This document shows positions 1 to 6,873 of a DNA stretch of 13,652 nt, piece after piece (positions within the stretch are counted from its first letter, which is position 1; the number at the start of each line of letters is the position of its first letter). The stretch spans positions 1 through 13,652 of the forward strand of contig NZ_JBASCI010000236.1 in assembly GCF_049651565.1 (NCBI RefSeq). The letters run 5' to 3'. This stretch comes from Brooklawnia sp049651565. GTDB lineage: Bacteria > Actinomycetota > Actinomycetes > Propionibacteriales > Propionibacteriaceae. The translations under genes and the position numbers were made by a program. The notes beneath the pieces were generated by a model, which was not told the origin of the DNA, did not search any database, and saw only the letters and a program-made list of their open reading frames with translations.

Positions 1-1191
1 CGACTCCTCCGCCAGTGCGGCAAGTTCGTCCACGCCCAGCGATCGGGGGATCTCCGGCATCGAGGTCACCACGATGGTGTCCAGTTCCTCGGCCAGCAGG
101 TCGAGCACCTCGCCGACTGCCTTGTCGCGCATCATCGCCACCACCCCGATCAGCGGCTGGGCGACATAGGCCTCCCGCAACCCGGCCAGGGTTGCCCGCA
201 CACCGGCCGGGTTGTGGGCGGTGTCCAGCACCACCACCGGGTCGTCGGCCACCATCTCCAGCCGTGCCGGTGCCACCACGTCACCCAGGCCGTCGCTGAG
301 CACCTCAGCACTCAGCGGCGCGCCGCGGAACGCCTCCACCGCCGCCACCGCCAGCGCGGCGTTGTGGGCCATGTGCGCGCCGTGCAGCGGCAGGAAGAGG
401 TCACCCACCGGGCCGTCCATCGCGTCCACCCGCAGCAGCTGCCCGCCGACCGCCCGCTGGCGTTCGACCAGCGCGAACTCCACGCCCTCGCGCCGCATCG
501 GCGCGCCCACCTCGGCGCAGCGGGCCATCAGCACCGTGGCGGCTTCCGGCGGCTGGCCGGCCAGCACCGCCACCGAGCCCGGCTTGATGATGCCGGCCTT
601 CTCGGCCGCAATCTGGCCGATCGTGTCGCCGAGCAGGTGGGTGTGGTCAAGCGAGATCGGCGTCACCACCGCGACCTGGGCGTCGGCGACGCTGGTGGCG
701 TCCCAGACCCCGCCCATGCCGACCTCGACGATCGCCACGTCAACCGGGGCGTCGGCGAAGGTGGCGTACGCCATCGCGGTGATCACCTCGAAGAACGTCA
801 TCGGCACCCCACCACCGAGCAGCCGGGCGTCCACCATCTGGACCATCGGGGCGATCTGCCACCAGATCTCGTCGAAGGTCTCGGCGCTGATCGGCCGGCC
901 GTCCACGCAGATCCGTTCGGTCGCATCAACCAGGTGGGGGCTGGAGAACCGGCCGGTGCGCAACCCCATCGCCCGCAGCAGGGCGTCGATCATGATCGCC
1001 GTGCTGCCCTTGCCGTTGGTGCCGGTGACCTGGATGACCGGGCAGGCGTCCTGCGGGTCGCCGAGCAGCTCGCACAGCGCGGCGATCCGCTCCAGCGACG
1101 GCTGCGGATGGCTCTCCGGCCAGCGCGCGGTCAGGTACGCCACCAGTTCGGCATGGCCGATGCTGCGCGACGGCAGGGCAGGAACTGTCAT
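1..1191 (-). CDS. folC: Bifunctional folylpolyglutamate synthase / dihydrofolate synthase, 3' end outside window
   Basis: FolC uses ATP to add glutamate to dihydropteroate and to folates in the cytoplasm, giving dihydrofolate and retained polyglutamyl cofactors. The frame is open for 397 codons and leaves the window without a stop, so perhaps 50-80 C-terminal residues are missing. Visible motifs are the P-loop TGTNGKGST (residues 56-64), SPHL (84-87), EVGMGG (156-161), LDHTHLLGDTI (181-191), the following AEKAGII containing the Lys that is carbamylated in this family (198), and a C-terminal-domain DTAHNPAG. After EVGMGG the sequence is VWDATSV, where I would expect R-x-DATNV. The ATG at 1191 has no Shine-Dalgarno sequence but lies 8 nt after TAGGCT, so a leaderless mRNA is likely. 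It diverges from the MauE-like gene. Family assignment is secure; substrate breadth (one or both activities) is inferred. Confidence 0.93.
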   Translation of the reverse strand, partial: MTVPALPSRSIGHAELVAYLTARWPESHPQPSLERIAALCELLGDPQDACPVIQVTGTNGKGSTAIMIDALLRAMGLRTGRFSSPHLVDATERICVDGRPISAETFDEIWWQIAPMVQMVDARLLGGGVPMTFFEVITAMAYATFADAPVDVAIVEVGMGGVWDATSVADAQVAVVTPISLDHTHLLGDTIGQIAAEKAGIIKPGSVAVLAGQPPEAATVLMARCAEVGAPMRREGVEFALVERQRAVGGQLLRVDAMDGPVGDLFLPLHGAHMAHNAALAVAAVEAFRGAPLSAEVLSDGLGDVVAPARLEMVADDPVVVLDTAHNPAGVRATLAGLREAYVAQPLIGVVAMMRDKAVGEVLDLLAEELDTIVVTSMPEIPRSLGVDELAALAEES

Positions 1192-1199
1192 AGCGCTGC

Positions 1200-1205
1200 A
1201 GCCTA
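1200..1205 (-). promoter_or_regulatory. Candidate -10 box of folC (leaderless)
   Basis: On the minus strand this reads TAGGCT, matching the actinobacterial TANNNT / Streptomyces TAGRRT-like -10. It ends 8 nt before the folC ATG, so transcription could begin at the start codon. I see no convincing -35. Confidence 0.45.
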
Positions 1206-1246
1206 CTGCGCACTTCGGGGCTACCGGGGGGCGCGATCGGCTCGGT

Positions 1247-1252
1247 TATCAT
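1247..1252 (+). promoter_or_regulatory. Candidate -10 box of the MauE/DoxX-like gene
   Basis: TATCAT matches TATAAT at five of six positions and ends 7 nt before GTG 1260, so the mRNA may be leaderless. The box overlaps the alternative ATG at 1251, which argues against that upstream start. No clear -35 is seen. Confidence 0.45.
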
Positions 1253-1259
1253 GGGCGCC

Positions 1260-1847
1260 GTGACTTCATGGACCGGCCAGGTCGCCCCATCCCAGGTGAC
1301 CCGTGACTGGCGGGACTGGGTGGGTTTGGCAGCCCGGTTGGCCCTCGGCTTCGCGCTCGCCTACGCCGGCCTGCTGAAGGTTGGCCGCCTGGAGGCCAAC
1401 GTCGCCCAGGTCGAACTGTTCCAGTTGCCACTGCCGCAGTGGGCGCTGACCGCCATCGGCTACGCCCAGCCGTTCATCGAGATCGCGCTCGGGGTGATGT
1501 TGCTGATCGGGCTGTTCACCCGGGTCAGCGCCGCCCTGGGCGCGATCGCGATGGCGATCTTCATCGCCGGCATCATCTGGGCCTGGTCGAACGGGCTACG
1601 GATCGACTGCGGCTGCTTCACCCCCGGCGGCGAGCTGCCCCCCGGCGAGCAGACCCGCTACGTCCAGGACATCGCCCGCGACCTGGCCTGGCTGGCCTGC
1701 GGCGTCTGGCTGTGGGTGCGGCCCCGCTCGGTACTGGCCCTGGACAACTGGCTGCTGGCACCCGCTGGCGTCCCCGCCGGCCCCGACGACGGTCTGGACG
1801 ACTCGGCCGAGGCGCCGGCCAACCCCGACTCCATAACCACCAACTGA
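1260..1847 (+). CDS. MauE/DoxX-family redox-associated membrane protein
   Basis: A small integral membrane protein of 195 residues (198 if ATG 1251 is used). It has about four hydrophobic segments, at roughly 24-42, 66-88, 90-112 and 141-156 in the longer numbering. A Cys-Gly-Cys pair (C120, C122) follows segment three. Hydrophobicity, length and the paired cysteines fit the MauE/DoxX family, whose MauE member is needed for disulfide-rich methylamine dehydrogenase subunit maturation. The next gene, 13 nt downstream, encodes a membrane-anchored DsbA-like protein, so I infer that this protein exchanges electrons with it. GTG 1260 is preferred because a TATCAT box ends 7 nt upstream; neither start has a Shine-Dalgarno sequence. 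The hydrophilic tail after about residue 160 is Asp/Pro/Ala-rich. Exact function and electron donor or acceptor are unknown. Confidence 0.75.
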   Translation: MTSWTGQVAPSQVTRDWRDWVGLAARLALGFALAYAGLLKVGRLEANVAQVELFQLPLPQWALTAIGYAQPFIEIALGVMLLIGLFTRVSAALGAIAMAIFIAGIIWAWSNGLRIDCGCFTPGGELPPGEQTRYVQDIARDLAWLACGVWLWVRPRSVLALDNWLLAPAGVPAGPDDGLDDSAEAPANPDSITTN

Positions 1848-1860
1848 CCCGAAGGCCGAG

Positions 1861-2691
1861 ATGAGCAAGAACAAGCAGAACCAGCCGCGTCCCACCTCGC
1901 CTGCCTCCAGCAGCCCGTCGACCCGCGCCGAGACCACCTCGCGGCGCGAGCAGCTGCGGGTGCAGCAGGCGGCCGAGGCGCAGCGCGCCCGGAACCGCCG
2001 GATCATCACCGCGGTCGCGGTGGTGCTGGCGGTGGTCATCGTGGCGGTCGTGGTGGTGGTGCTGGTGCAGAACCAGGCCCGGCAGCGCGAGGAGCAGGGT
2101 CTGCGGGCCGAGCAGGGCCAGATCACCCCGCCGTCGGCCAACGAGGCCGGTAACGGGTTGGTGTACAACAACTCGACGCAGAACACCGGGACGCCGCTGG
2201 TCGAGGTCTACCTCGACTACCAGTGCCCGGGCTGCGCGTCGGCGTCCGCGCTGATCGACCCCAAGCTGGAGGAACTCGCCGACGCCGGTGAGATCCAGCT
2301 GAGCTACCACATGCTCTACGGGCTCGACCGCGGCGGGGCGGGCAACCACTCCTACCGGTCGAACCTGGCCGCCACCTGCGCTGACGTGCAGGGCGCCTTC
2401 CCCGAGTACGGCCAGCAGGTCTTCGCCACCCAGGGCGCCGGCTGGACCGACCAGCAGCTGCGCGACCAGTTCCCGCAGGCGGTCGGCCTGAGCGGTGAGG
2501 CCCTGACCGCGTTCCAGGCCTGCTACGACAACCGCTCCACCAGCGACTTCGTCGACGCGATGCAGGAGCTGAAGCCCAGCTACGTCACCTACACCCCGTA
2601 CTTCGCGGTCAACGGTAACCAGTGGCAGCCCGAGAACCCGGAGATCGAGACCACCCAGACCGTCCTCGACGCCATCAACCGCGTGGCGTGA
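1861..2691 (+). CDS. Membrane-anchored DsbA-like thioredoxin-fold protein
   Basis: A 276-residue thiol-disulfide oxidoreductase. Residues 1-46 are polar and basic, rich in Gln/Arg/Ser. A single valine-rich membrane span (about 48-70) follows, giving a predicted N-in, C-out anchor that puts the catalytic domain outside the membrane. That domain begins with VEVYLDYQCPGC; the active-site pair is C122 and C125 (CPGC). A Thr-Pro at 235-236 (YTPYFAVNG) fits the cis-proline loop of thioredoxin folds. C173 and C211 could form a second disulfide. This pattern matches the actinobacterial DsbA_4/thioredoxin_4 proteins that oxidise or isomerise secreted proteins. The start at 1861 has GAAGG 5 nt upstream and follows the MauE-like stop by 13 nt, so the two are very likely co-transcribed. 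valS begins 29 nt downstream. Whether it is an oxidase or an isomerase cannot be told from sequence. Confidence 0.85.
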   Translation: MSKNKQNQPRPTSPASSSPSTRAETTSRREQLRVQQAAEAQRARNRRIITAVAVVLAVVIVAVVVVVLVQNQARQREEQGLRAEQGQITPPSANEAGNGLVYNNSTQNTGTPLVEVYLDYQCPGCASASALIDPKLEELADAGEIQLSYHMLYGLDRGGAGNHSYRSNLAATCADVQGAFPEYGQQVFATQGAGWTDQQLRDQFPQAVGLSGEALTAFQACYDNRSTSDFVDAMQELKPSYVTYTPYFAVNGNQWQPENPEIETTQTVLDAINRVA

Positions 2692-2707
2692 GCCCCTCAG
2701 CACTAAC

Positions 2708-2713
2708 TAGGAT
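2708..2713 (+). promoter_or_regulatory. Candidate -10 box of valS (leaderless)
   Basis: TAGGAT ends 7 nt before ATG 2721, the spacing expected if transcription starts at the A of the start codon. The same bases contain AGGA at 2709-2712, a weak Shine-Dalgarno 8 nt from the ATG, so the segment may serve both a read-through mRNA from the DsbA-like gene and its own promoter. Confidence 0.4.
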
Positions 2714-2720
2714 GCCGGCC

Positions 2721-5303
2721 ATGACTTCTGCACCTGACCCGACCCTGCCCGCCACCAACACCACCGGATGGCAGGTACCGGGCTCACCGGTGCTCGAGGG
2801 CCTCGAGGCGAAGTGGTCCCGGCTGTGGCAGCAGCAGGGCACTTACGCGTTCACCCGTCCGCAGGCACGGGAGCAGGTCTTCTCGATCGACACTCCCCCG
2901 CCAACGGTGTCCGGTTCGCTGCACGTCGGGCACGTGTTCAGCTACACCCACACCGACCTGGTGGCCCGCTACCAGCGGATGCGCGGCAAGCACGTCTTCT
3001 ACCCGCTGGGTTGGGACGACAACGGCCTGCCCACCGAACGGCGCGTCCAGAACCACTACGGGGTTCGCTGCGAACCGTCGCTGCCCTACGACCCCGACTT
3101 CACCCCGCCGGCCAAACCCGACCCAAAGCGGCAGCAGCCGATCAGCCGACGCAACTTCGTCGAGCTGTGCCACGAACTGACCGGCGTCGACGAGCAGGTC
3201 TTCGAAGACCTGTGGCGCCAGGTCGGGTTGTCGGTCGACTGGGACCTGCTGTACACCACGATCTCGCCGGAGGCCCAGTCGGTGGCCCAGCGGGCCTTCC
3301 TGCGGAACTTCGCCCGACGCGAGGCCTACCTCGCCCAGGCCCCCACGATGTGGGATGTCACCTACCAGACCGCGGTGGCGCAGGCCGAGCTGGAGGCCCG
3401 CGAGTACCCGGGCTTCTACCACGCGATCAACTTCCACCGCCCGGGCGGCGAGGACGTGCTGATCGAGACCACCCGTCCCGAACTGCTGGCGGCCTGCTGC
3501 GCGCTGGTGGCCCACCCGGACGACGAGCGCTACCAGCCGTTGTTCGGCAGCACCGTCACCACCCCGGTCTTCGAGGTCGAGATCCCGGTGTTGGCCCACC
3601 CGGACGCCGAACCCGACAAGGGGTCGGGCATCGCGATGTGCTGCACCTTCGGCGACCTCACCGACGTCACCTGGTGGCGCGAGCTGAACCTGCCGACCCG
3701 CACCATCATCGGACGCGACGGCCGGGTGCTGCGCGAGGTGCCGGACTGGATCGTCAACACCGAGGCGTTCGACCGGATCGCCGGCAAAACCACCTTCTCG
3801 GCCCGCGAGGGCACCGTCGAGATGCTTCGCGAGCGCGGCGAGCTGGTCGGCGAACCGAAGCCGACCACCCGGATGACCAACTTCTACGAGCGTGGCGACA
3901 AGCCGCTCGAGATCGTCTCCACCCGCCAGTGGTACATCACCAACGGCGGCCGCGACCCCGAACTGCGGGCCGCACTGCTGGCCCGCGGCGAAGAACTGCG
4001 GTGGACCCCCGAGCACATGCGGCACCGCTACGCCAACTGGGTCAGCGGGCTGAACGGCGACTGGCTGATCAGCCGGCAGCGGTTCTTCGGGGTGCCGTTC
4101 CCGGTCTGGTACCGGCTGGACGCCGACGGCGAACCCGACTACGACCACCCGATCACCGCCGACGAGGCGTCCCTGCCGGTCGACCCGGCCTCGCAGCCGG
4201 CCCCCGGCTTCGACGAGTCGCAGCGCGGCGTGCCGGGCGGGTTCATCGGCGACCCGGACGTGATGGACACCTGGGCCACCAGCTCACTCACCCCGCAGAT
4301 CGTCTGCGGCTGGCAGCGGGACGACCAGCTGTGGAACCTGACCTTCCCGATGGACCTGGCCCCGCAGGCACACGACATCATCCGCACCTGGTTGTTCAGC
4401 CGGGTGGTGCGCAGCCACCTGGAGGAGGGCAGGCTCCCGTGGCGGCGGGCCGCGATCTCCGGGTTCGTGGTCGACCCCGACCGCAAGAAGATGAGCAAGT
4501 CGAAGGGCAACGTCGTGGTGCCCACCGAGATCCTCGACCGGTTCGGCGCTGACGCGGTGCGTTGGCGCGCCGCGATGGCCCGGCCAGGCACCGATTCGCC
4601 GTTCGACGAGTCGCAGATGAAGGTCGGCCGCAGACTGGCGATGAAGATCCTGAACGCGTCCAAGTTCGTCCTCGACAAGCACGCACCGGCCCGGCCCGAG
4701 GCGATCAGCGAACCGGACGACCTGGCGATGCTGGCCGCGCTGCGCGCCGTGGTCGCCCGGGCGACCAGCGCATTCGACGAGTTCCAGTACACCGACGCGC
4801 TGGAGGCGGCCGAGAAGTTCTTCTGGACCTTCTGCGACGACTACCTCGAACTGGTCAAGGAACGCTCCTACGGCCCCGACGACGACCGCGGGGCAGCCTC
4901 GGCGAAGGCTGCGCTGCAGCTCGCGCTCGGCGTCCAGTTGCGGCTGTTCGCACCGTTCATGCCGTTCGTCACCGAGGAGGTGTGGAGCTGGTGGCAGCCC
5001 GGCTCGGTGCACCGGACCGCCTGGCCCACCGTGGACGAACTGCCGACCGGCGGGGACGCCGCCCTGCTGGACGACATCGCCGCGGTGCTGATGGCGATCC
5101 GCGGGGCCAAGTCGCGGGCGCAGGTGAAGATGCGTTCGGAGGTCGACCGGGCGGTCGTGATGGGGCCGCAGGAATCGCTCGACCGGCTGCAGGCGATCAG
5201 CACCGACCTGCGGGCGGTTGGCCGGATCACCGGTGAGCTGGAGTTCGTGCCGAACAGCGAGCAGATCTCCGTCGACGTGACGCTGGCGGCCAGCGGGTCG
5301 TGA
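2721..5303 (+). CDS. valS: Valine--tRNA ligase, type 2 (archaeal/rickettsial-like form)
   Basis: Class Ia aminoacyl-tRNA synthetase of 860 residues that charges tRNA-Val with valine in the cytoplasm. It has the HIGH-type motif HVGH (68-71) within TPPPTVSGSLHVGH. The type 2 signature GWDDNGLPTERRVQ (97-110) stands where type 1 enzymes have GMDHAGIATQ. The CP1 editing domain includes TTRPE (250-254) and GSGIAMCCTFGD (301-312), and the KMSKS loop is at 590-594. A helical anticodon-binding domain follows (from about NASKFVL). The protein ends in a short alpha/beta tail (GRITGELEFVP) and lacks the C-terminal coiled-coil arm of type 1 ValRS. ATG 2721 is preferred over ATG 2712 because AGGA/TAGGAT is correctly spaced only for 2721. 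It converges on thrC with 21 bp between stop codons. The enzyme identity is very secure. Confidence 0.96.
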   Translation: MTSAPDPTLPATNTTGWQVPGSPVLEGLEAKWSRLWQQQGTYAFTRPQAREQVFSIDTPPPTVSGSLHVGHVFSYTHTDLVARYQRMRGKHVFYPLGWDDNGLPTERRVQNHYGVRCEPSLPYDPDFTPPAKPDPKRQQPISRRNFVELCHELTGVDEQVFEDLWRQVGLSVDWDLLYTTISPEAQSVAQRAFLRNFARREAYLAQAPTMWDVTYQTAVAQAELEAREYPGFYHAINFHRPGGEDVLIETTRPELLAACCALVAHPDDERYQPLFGSTVTTPVFEVEIPVLAHPDAEPDKGSGIAMCCTFGDLTDVTWWRELNLPTRTIIGRDGRVLREVPDWIVNTEAFDRIAGKTTFSAREGTVEMLRERGELVGEPKPTTRMTNFYERGDKPLEIVSTRQWYITNGGRDPELRAALLARGEELRWTPEHMRHRYANWVSGLNGDWLISRQRFFGVPFPVWYRLDADGEPDYDHPITADEASLPVDPASQPAPGFDESQRGVPGGFIGDPDVMDTWATSSLTPQIVCGWQRDDQLWNLTFPMDLAPQAHDIIRTWLFSRVVRSHLEEGRLPWRRAAISGFVVDPDRKKMSKSKGNVVVPTEILDRFGADAVRWRAAMARPGTDSPFDESQMKVGRRLAMKILNASKFVLDKHAPARPEAISEPDDLAMLAALRAVVARATSAFDEFQYTDALEAAEKFFWTFCDDYLELVKERSYGPDDDRGAASAKAALQLALGVQLRLFAPFMPFVTEEVWSWWQPGSVHRTAWPTVDELPTGGDAALLDDIAAVLMAIRGAKSRAQVKMRSEVDRAVVMGPQESLDRLQAISTDLRAVGRITGELEFVPNSEQISVDVTLAASGS

Positions 5304-5314
5304 CCATGGCCTCG

Positions 5315-5333
5315 GCCGGCGGGCTCAGCCGGC
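5315..5333. terminator. GC-rich hairpin between convergent valS and thrC, candidate bidirectional terminator
   Basis: GCCGGC (5315-5320), the loop GGGCTCA, then GCCGGC (5328-5333) form a 6-bp all-GC stem readable on both strands. It begins 12 nt after the valS stop and overlaps the thrC stop codon. There is no U-tract on either side, as is common for actinobacterial terminators. The stem arises from a near-tandem 13-bp duplication. Confidence 0.4.
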
Positions 5334-6770
5334 GGGCTCGTGCTCGGCGATGTAGCGCTTGATCGCCTCGGGGTCGTTGGGCAGCTCGACCACCCGTCGG
5401 GGCGCGTCCAGGATGCCGGCGAACCGGGCCGGTACCTCGGGCACGACGCCGACCGCCTCGTGGATGGTCTCGGCGAACTTGACCGGCAGCGCGGTCTCCA
5501 GCACCACGATCGGCGAGTTCACCCGCCTCAGCCACTGGTGGGCGACGTGCACGCCGTCGGCGGTGTGCGGGTCGATCAGCACGCCGTTGTTCTCCCACAG
5601 CCCGCGGATCGTCTCCAGCCGGTCGGCGTGGGTCGAGGAGCCGCTGATGAAGCCGTAGCGGTCGGCGAGCTGGGCGAACTCGGGAGTCTGCGAGAGGTCG
5701 AACCGGCCGTCCCGGGCCAGCCGCTCGCCGAACAGCTCGGCGACCCGGGCGCCGTCCCGGCCCAGCAGGTCGAAGACGAACCGCTCGAAGTTGGACGCCT
5801 TGCTGATGTCCATCGACGGGCTACTGGTGGCGGCCACCTCGCTGCCCTGCCGCACCCGGTAGACCCCGGTCTGGAAGAACTCGTGCAGCACGTCGTTCTC
5901 GTTGGTGGCCAGGATCAGTGCGTCGATCGGCAGGCCCATCTGCCGGGCCACGTGCCCGGCACAGATGTTGCCGAAGTTGCCGGACGGCACCGCGAAGCTG
6001 ATCCGCTGGTCGTTGCGGGTGGTGACCCGCAGCCACAGGGCGACGTAGTAGACGACCTGGGCGACCAGGCGAGCCCAGTTGATCGAGTTGACCGCACCGA
6101 TCCGGTAGGCGGCCTTGAATCCGGCGTCCGCGTTGACCGCCTTGACGATGTCCTGGCAATCGTCGAAGACCCCGTCGACGGCAATGTTGTGGATGTTGGG
6201 GTCGGACAGGCTGAACATCTGGGCCTGCTGGAACGGTGTCATCCGCCCGGCCGGGGTGAGCATGTAGACGCTGATCCGGTCGCGTCCACGCATCGCGTAC
6301 TCGGCGGACGAACCGGTGTCGCCGCTGGTGGCGCCGAGGATGGTCAGTCGACCGTCACGGCGGGCGAGCTCATACTCGAAGAACTCGCCGAGCAACTGCA
6401 TCGCCATGTCCTTGAACGCCGCGGTGGGCCCGTTGGACAGATGGCCGATCCACAGCGGTCCGTCGCCGATCCGGTCGACCGGCACGATGCTGGGCCGGCC
6501 GAACTTCTCGGTGGTGTACGCGCGCCGGCAGATGCCCAGCAGGTCGTCGGCCGGGATGTCATCGATGAACAGTTGCAGGACGCGCTGGGCCAGCGTCGAA
6601 TAGCCCGCGGTGGCGAGCACGGCCCGCCAGTCCTCGAGGATCTGTTCGTCGAGTTGGGGGTAGCGGGCAGGGACGTACAGGCCCCCGTCGGCAGCCAACC
6701 CCTCCAGCAGGATGTGACTGAAGCTGGCGGTCGGCGCCCCGGGTAACCCGCGCGTCGAGATGTATTCCAC
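5325..6770 (-). CDS. thrC: Threonine synthase
   Basis: A pyridoxal-phosphate enzyme of 481 residues that converts O-phosphohomoserine to threonine, the last step of threonine synthesis. The N-terminus (STRG near residues 5-8, then EGLAADGGLYVP) is typical of the long ThrC class found in enterobacteria and yeast. K120 in GPTAAFKDMAMQ is the predicted PLP-binding lysine. GATSGDTGSSA (146-156) binds the phosphate/PLP region, and NSINWARL (in AVNSINWARL) and VPSGNFGN are further family motifs. The length is normal. The start is GTG 6770: homology begins there, and TAGGCT ends 6 nt upstream, so the message is probably leaderless with its own promoter even though clpX lies only 103 bp upstream on the same strand. 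No homoserine dehydrogenase or kinase gene is visible here, so thrC stands apart from the usual hom-thrC-thrB cluster within this window. Confidence 0.96.
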   Translation of the reverse strand: MEYISTRGLPGAPTASFSHILLEGLAADGGLYVPARYPQLDEQILEDWRAVLATAGYSTLAQRVLQLFIDDIPADDLLGICRRAYTTEKFGRPSIVPVDRIGDGPLWIGHLSNGPTAAFKDMAMQLLGEFFEYELARRDGRLTILGATSGDTGSSAEYAMRGRDRISVYMLTPAGRMTPFQQAQMFSLSDPNIHNIAVDGVFDDCQDIVKAVNADAGFKAAYRIGAVNSINWARLVAQVVYYVALWLRVTTRNDQRISFAVPSGNFGNICAGHVARQMGLPIDALILATNENDVLHEFFQTGVYRVRQGSEVAATSSPSMDISKASNFERFVFDLLGRDGARVAELFGERLARDGRFDLSQTPEFAQLADRYGFISGSSTHADRLETIRGLWENNGVLIDPHTADGVHVAHQWLRRVNSPIVVLETALPVKFAETIHEAVGVVPEVPARFAGILDAPRRVVELPNDPEAIKRYIAEHEPAG

Positions 6771-6776
6771 CGGGCA

Positions 6777-6782
6777 AGCCTA
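6777..6782 (-). promoter_or_regulatory. Candidate -10 box of thrC (leaderless)
   Basis: On the minus strand this is TAGGCT, the same hexamer as upstream of folC. It ends 6 nt before GTG 6770. A -35 at 16-18 nt spacing is not evident. Confidence 0.45.
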
Positions 6783-6823
6783 GCCAGTTCTCAAATGACG
6801 AACTCACCAGCTCATCTGCGTGT

Positions 6824-6868
6824 CGGACGAAAGTCCGCCGCCCCGTCCCCGGACGATGCCGCTGGGGC
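6824..6868 (-). terminator. Hairpins between clpX and thrC, weak terminator candidate
   Basis: Just downstream of the clpX stop, GCCCC (6840-6844) can pair with GGGGC (6864-6868) across a 19-nt loop. Next to it, CGGAC/GTCCG (6824-6828 and 6833-6837) form a perfect 5-bp stem with a 4-nt loop. No U-run follows, so termination efficiency is uncertain; attenuation or no role is possible. Confidence 0.3.
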
Positions 6869-6873
6869 GAGGG

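Noticed and set aside
212..1306. Long rightward open frames (up to 364 codons) over folC
   Set aside because: They are antisense shadows typical of high-GC coding DNA; the minus-strand frame carries all FolC motifs.
2622..2720. 33-codon N-terminal extension of valS overlapping the DsbA-like gene
   Set aside because: The extra residues are out-of-frame DsbA coding sequence; the ribosome site and TAGGAT box support ATG 2721.
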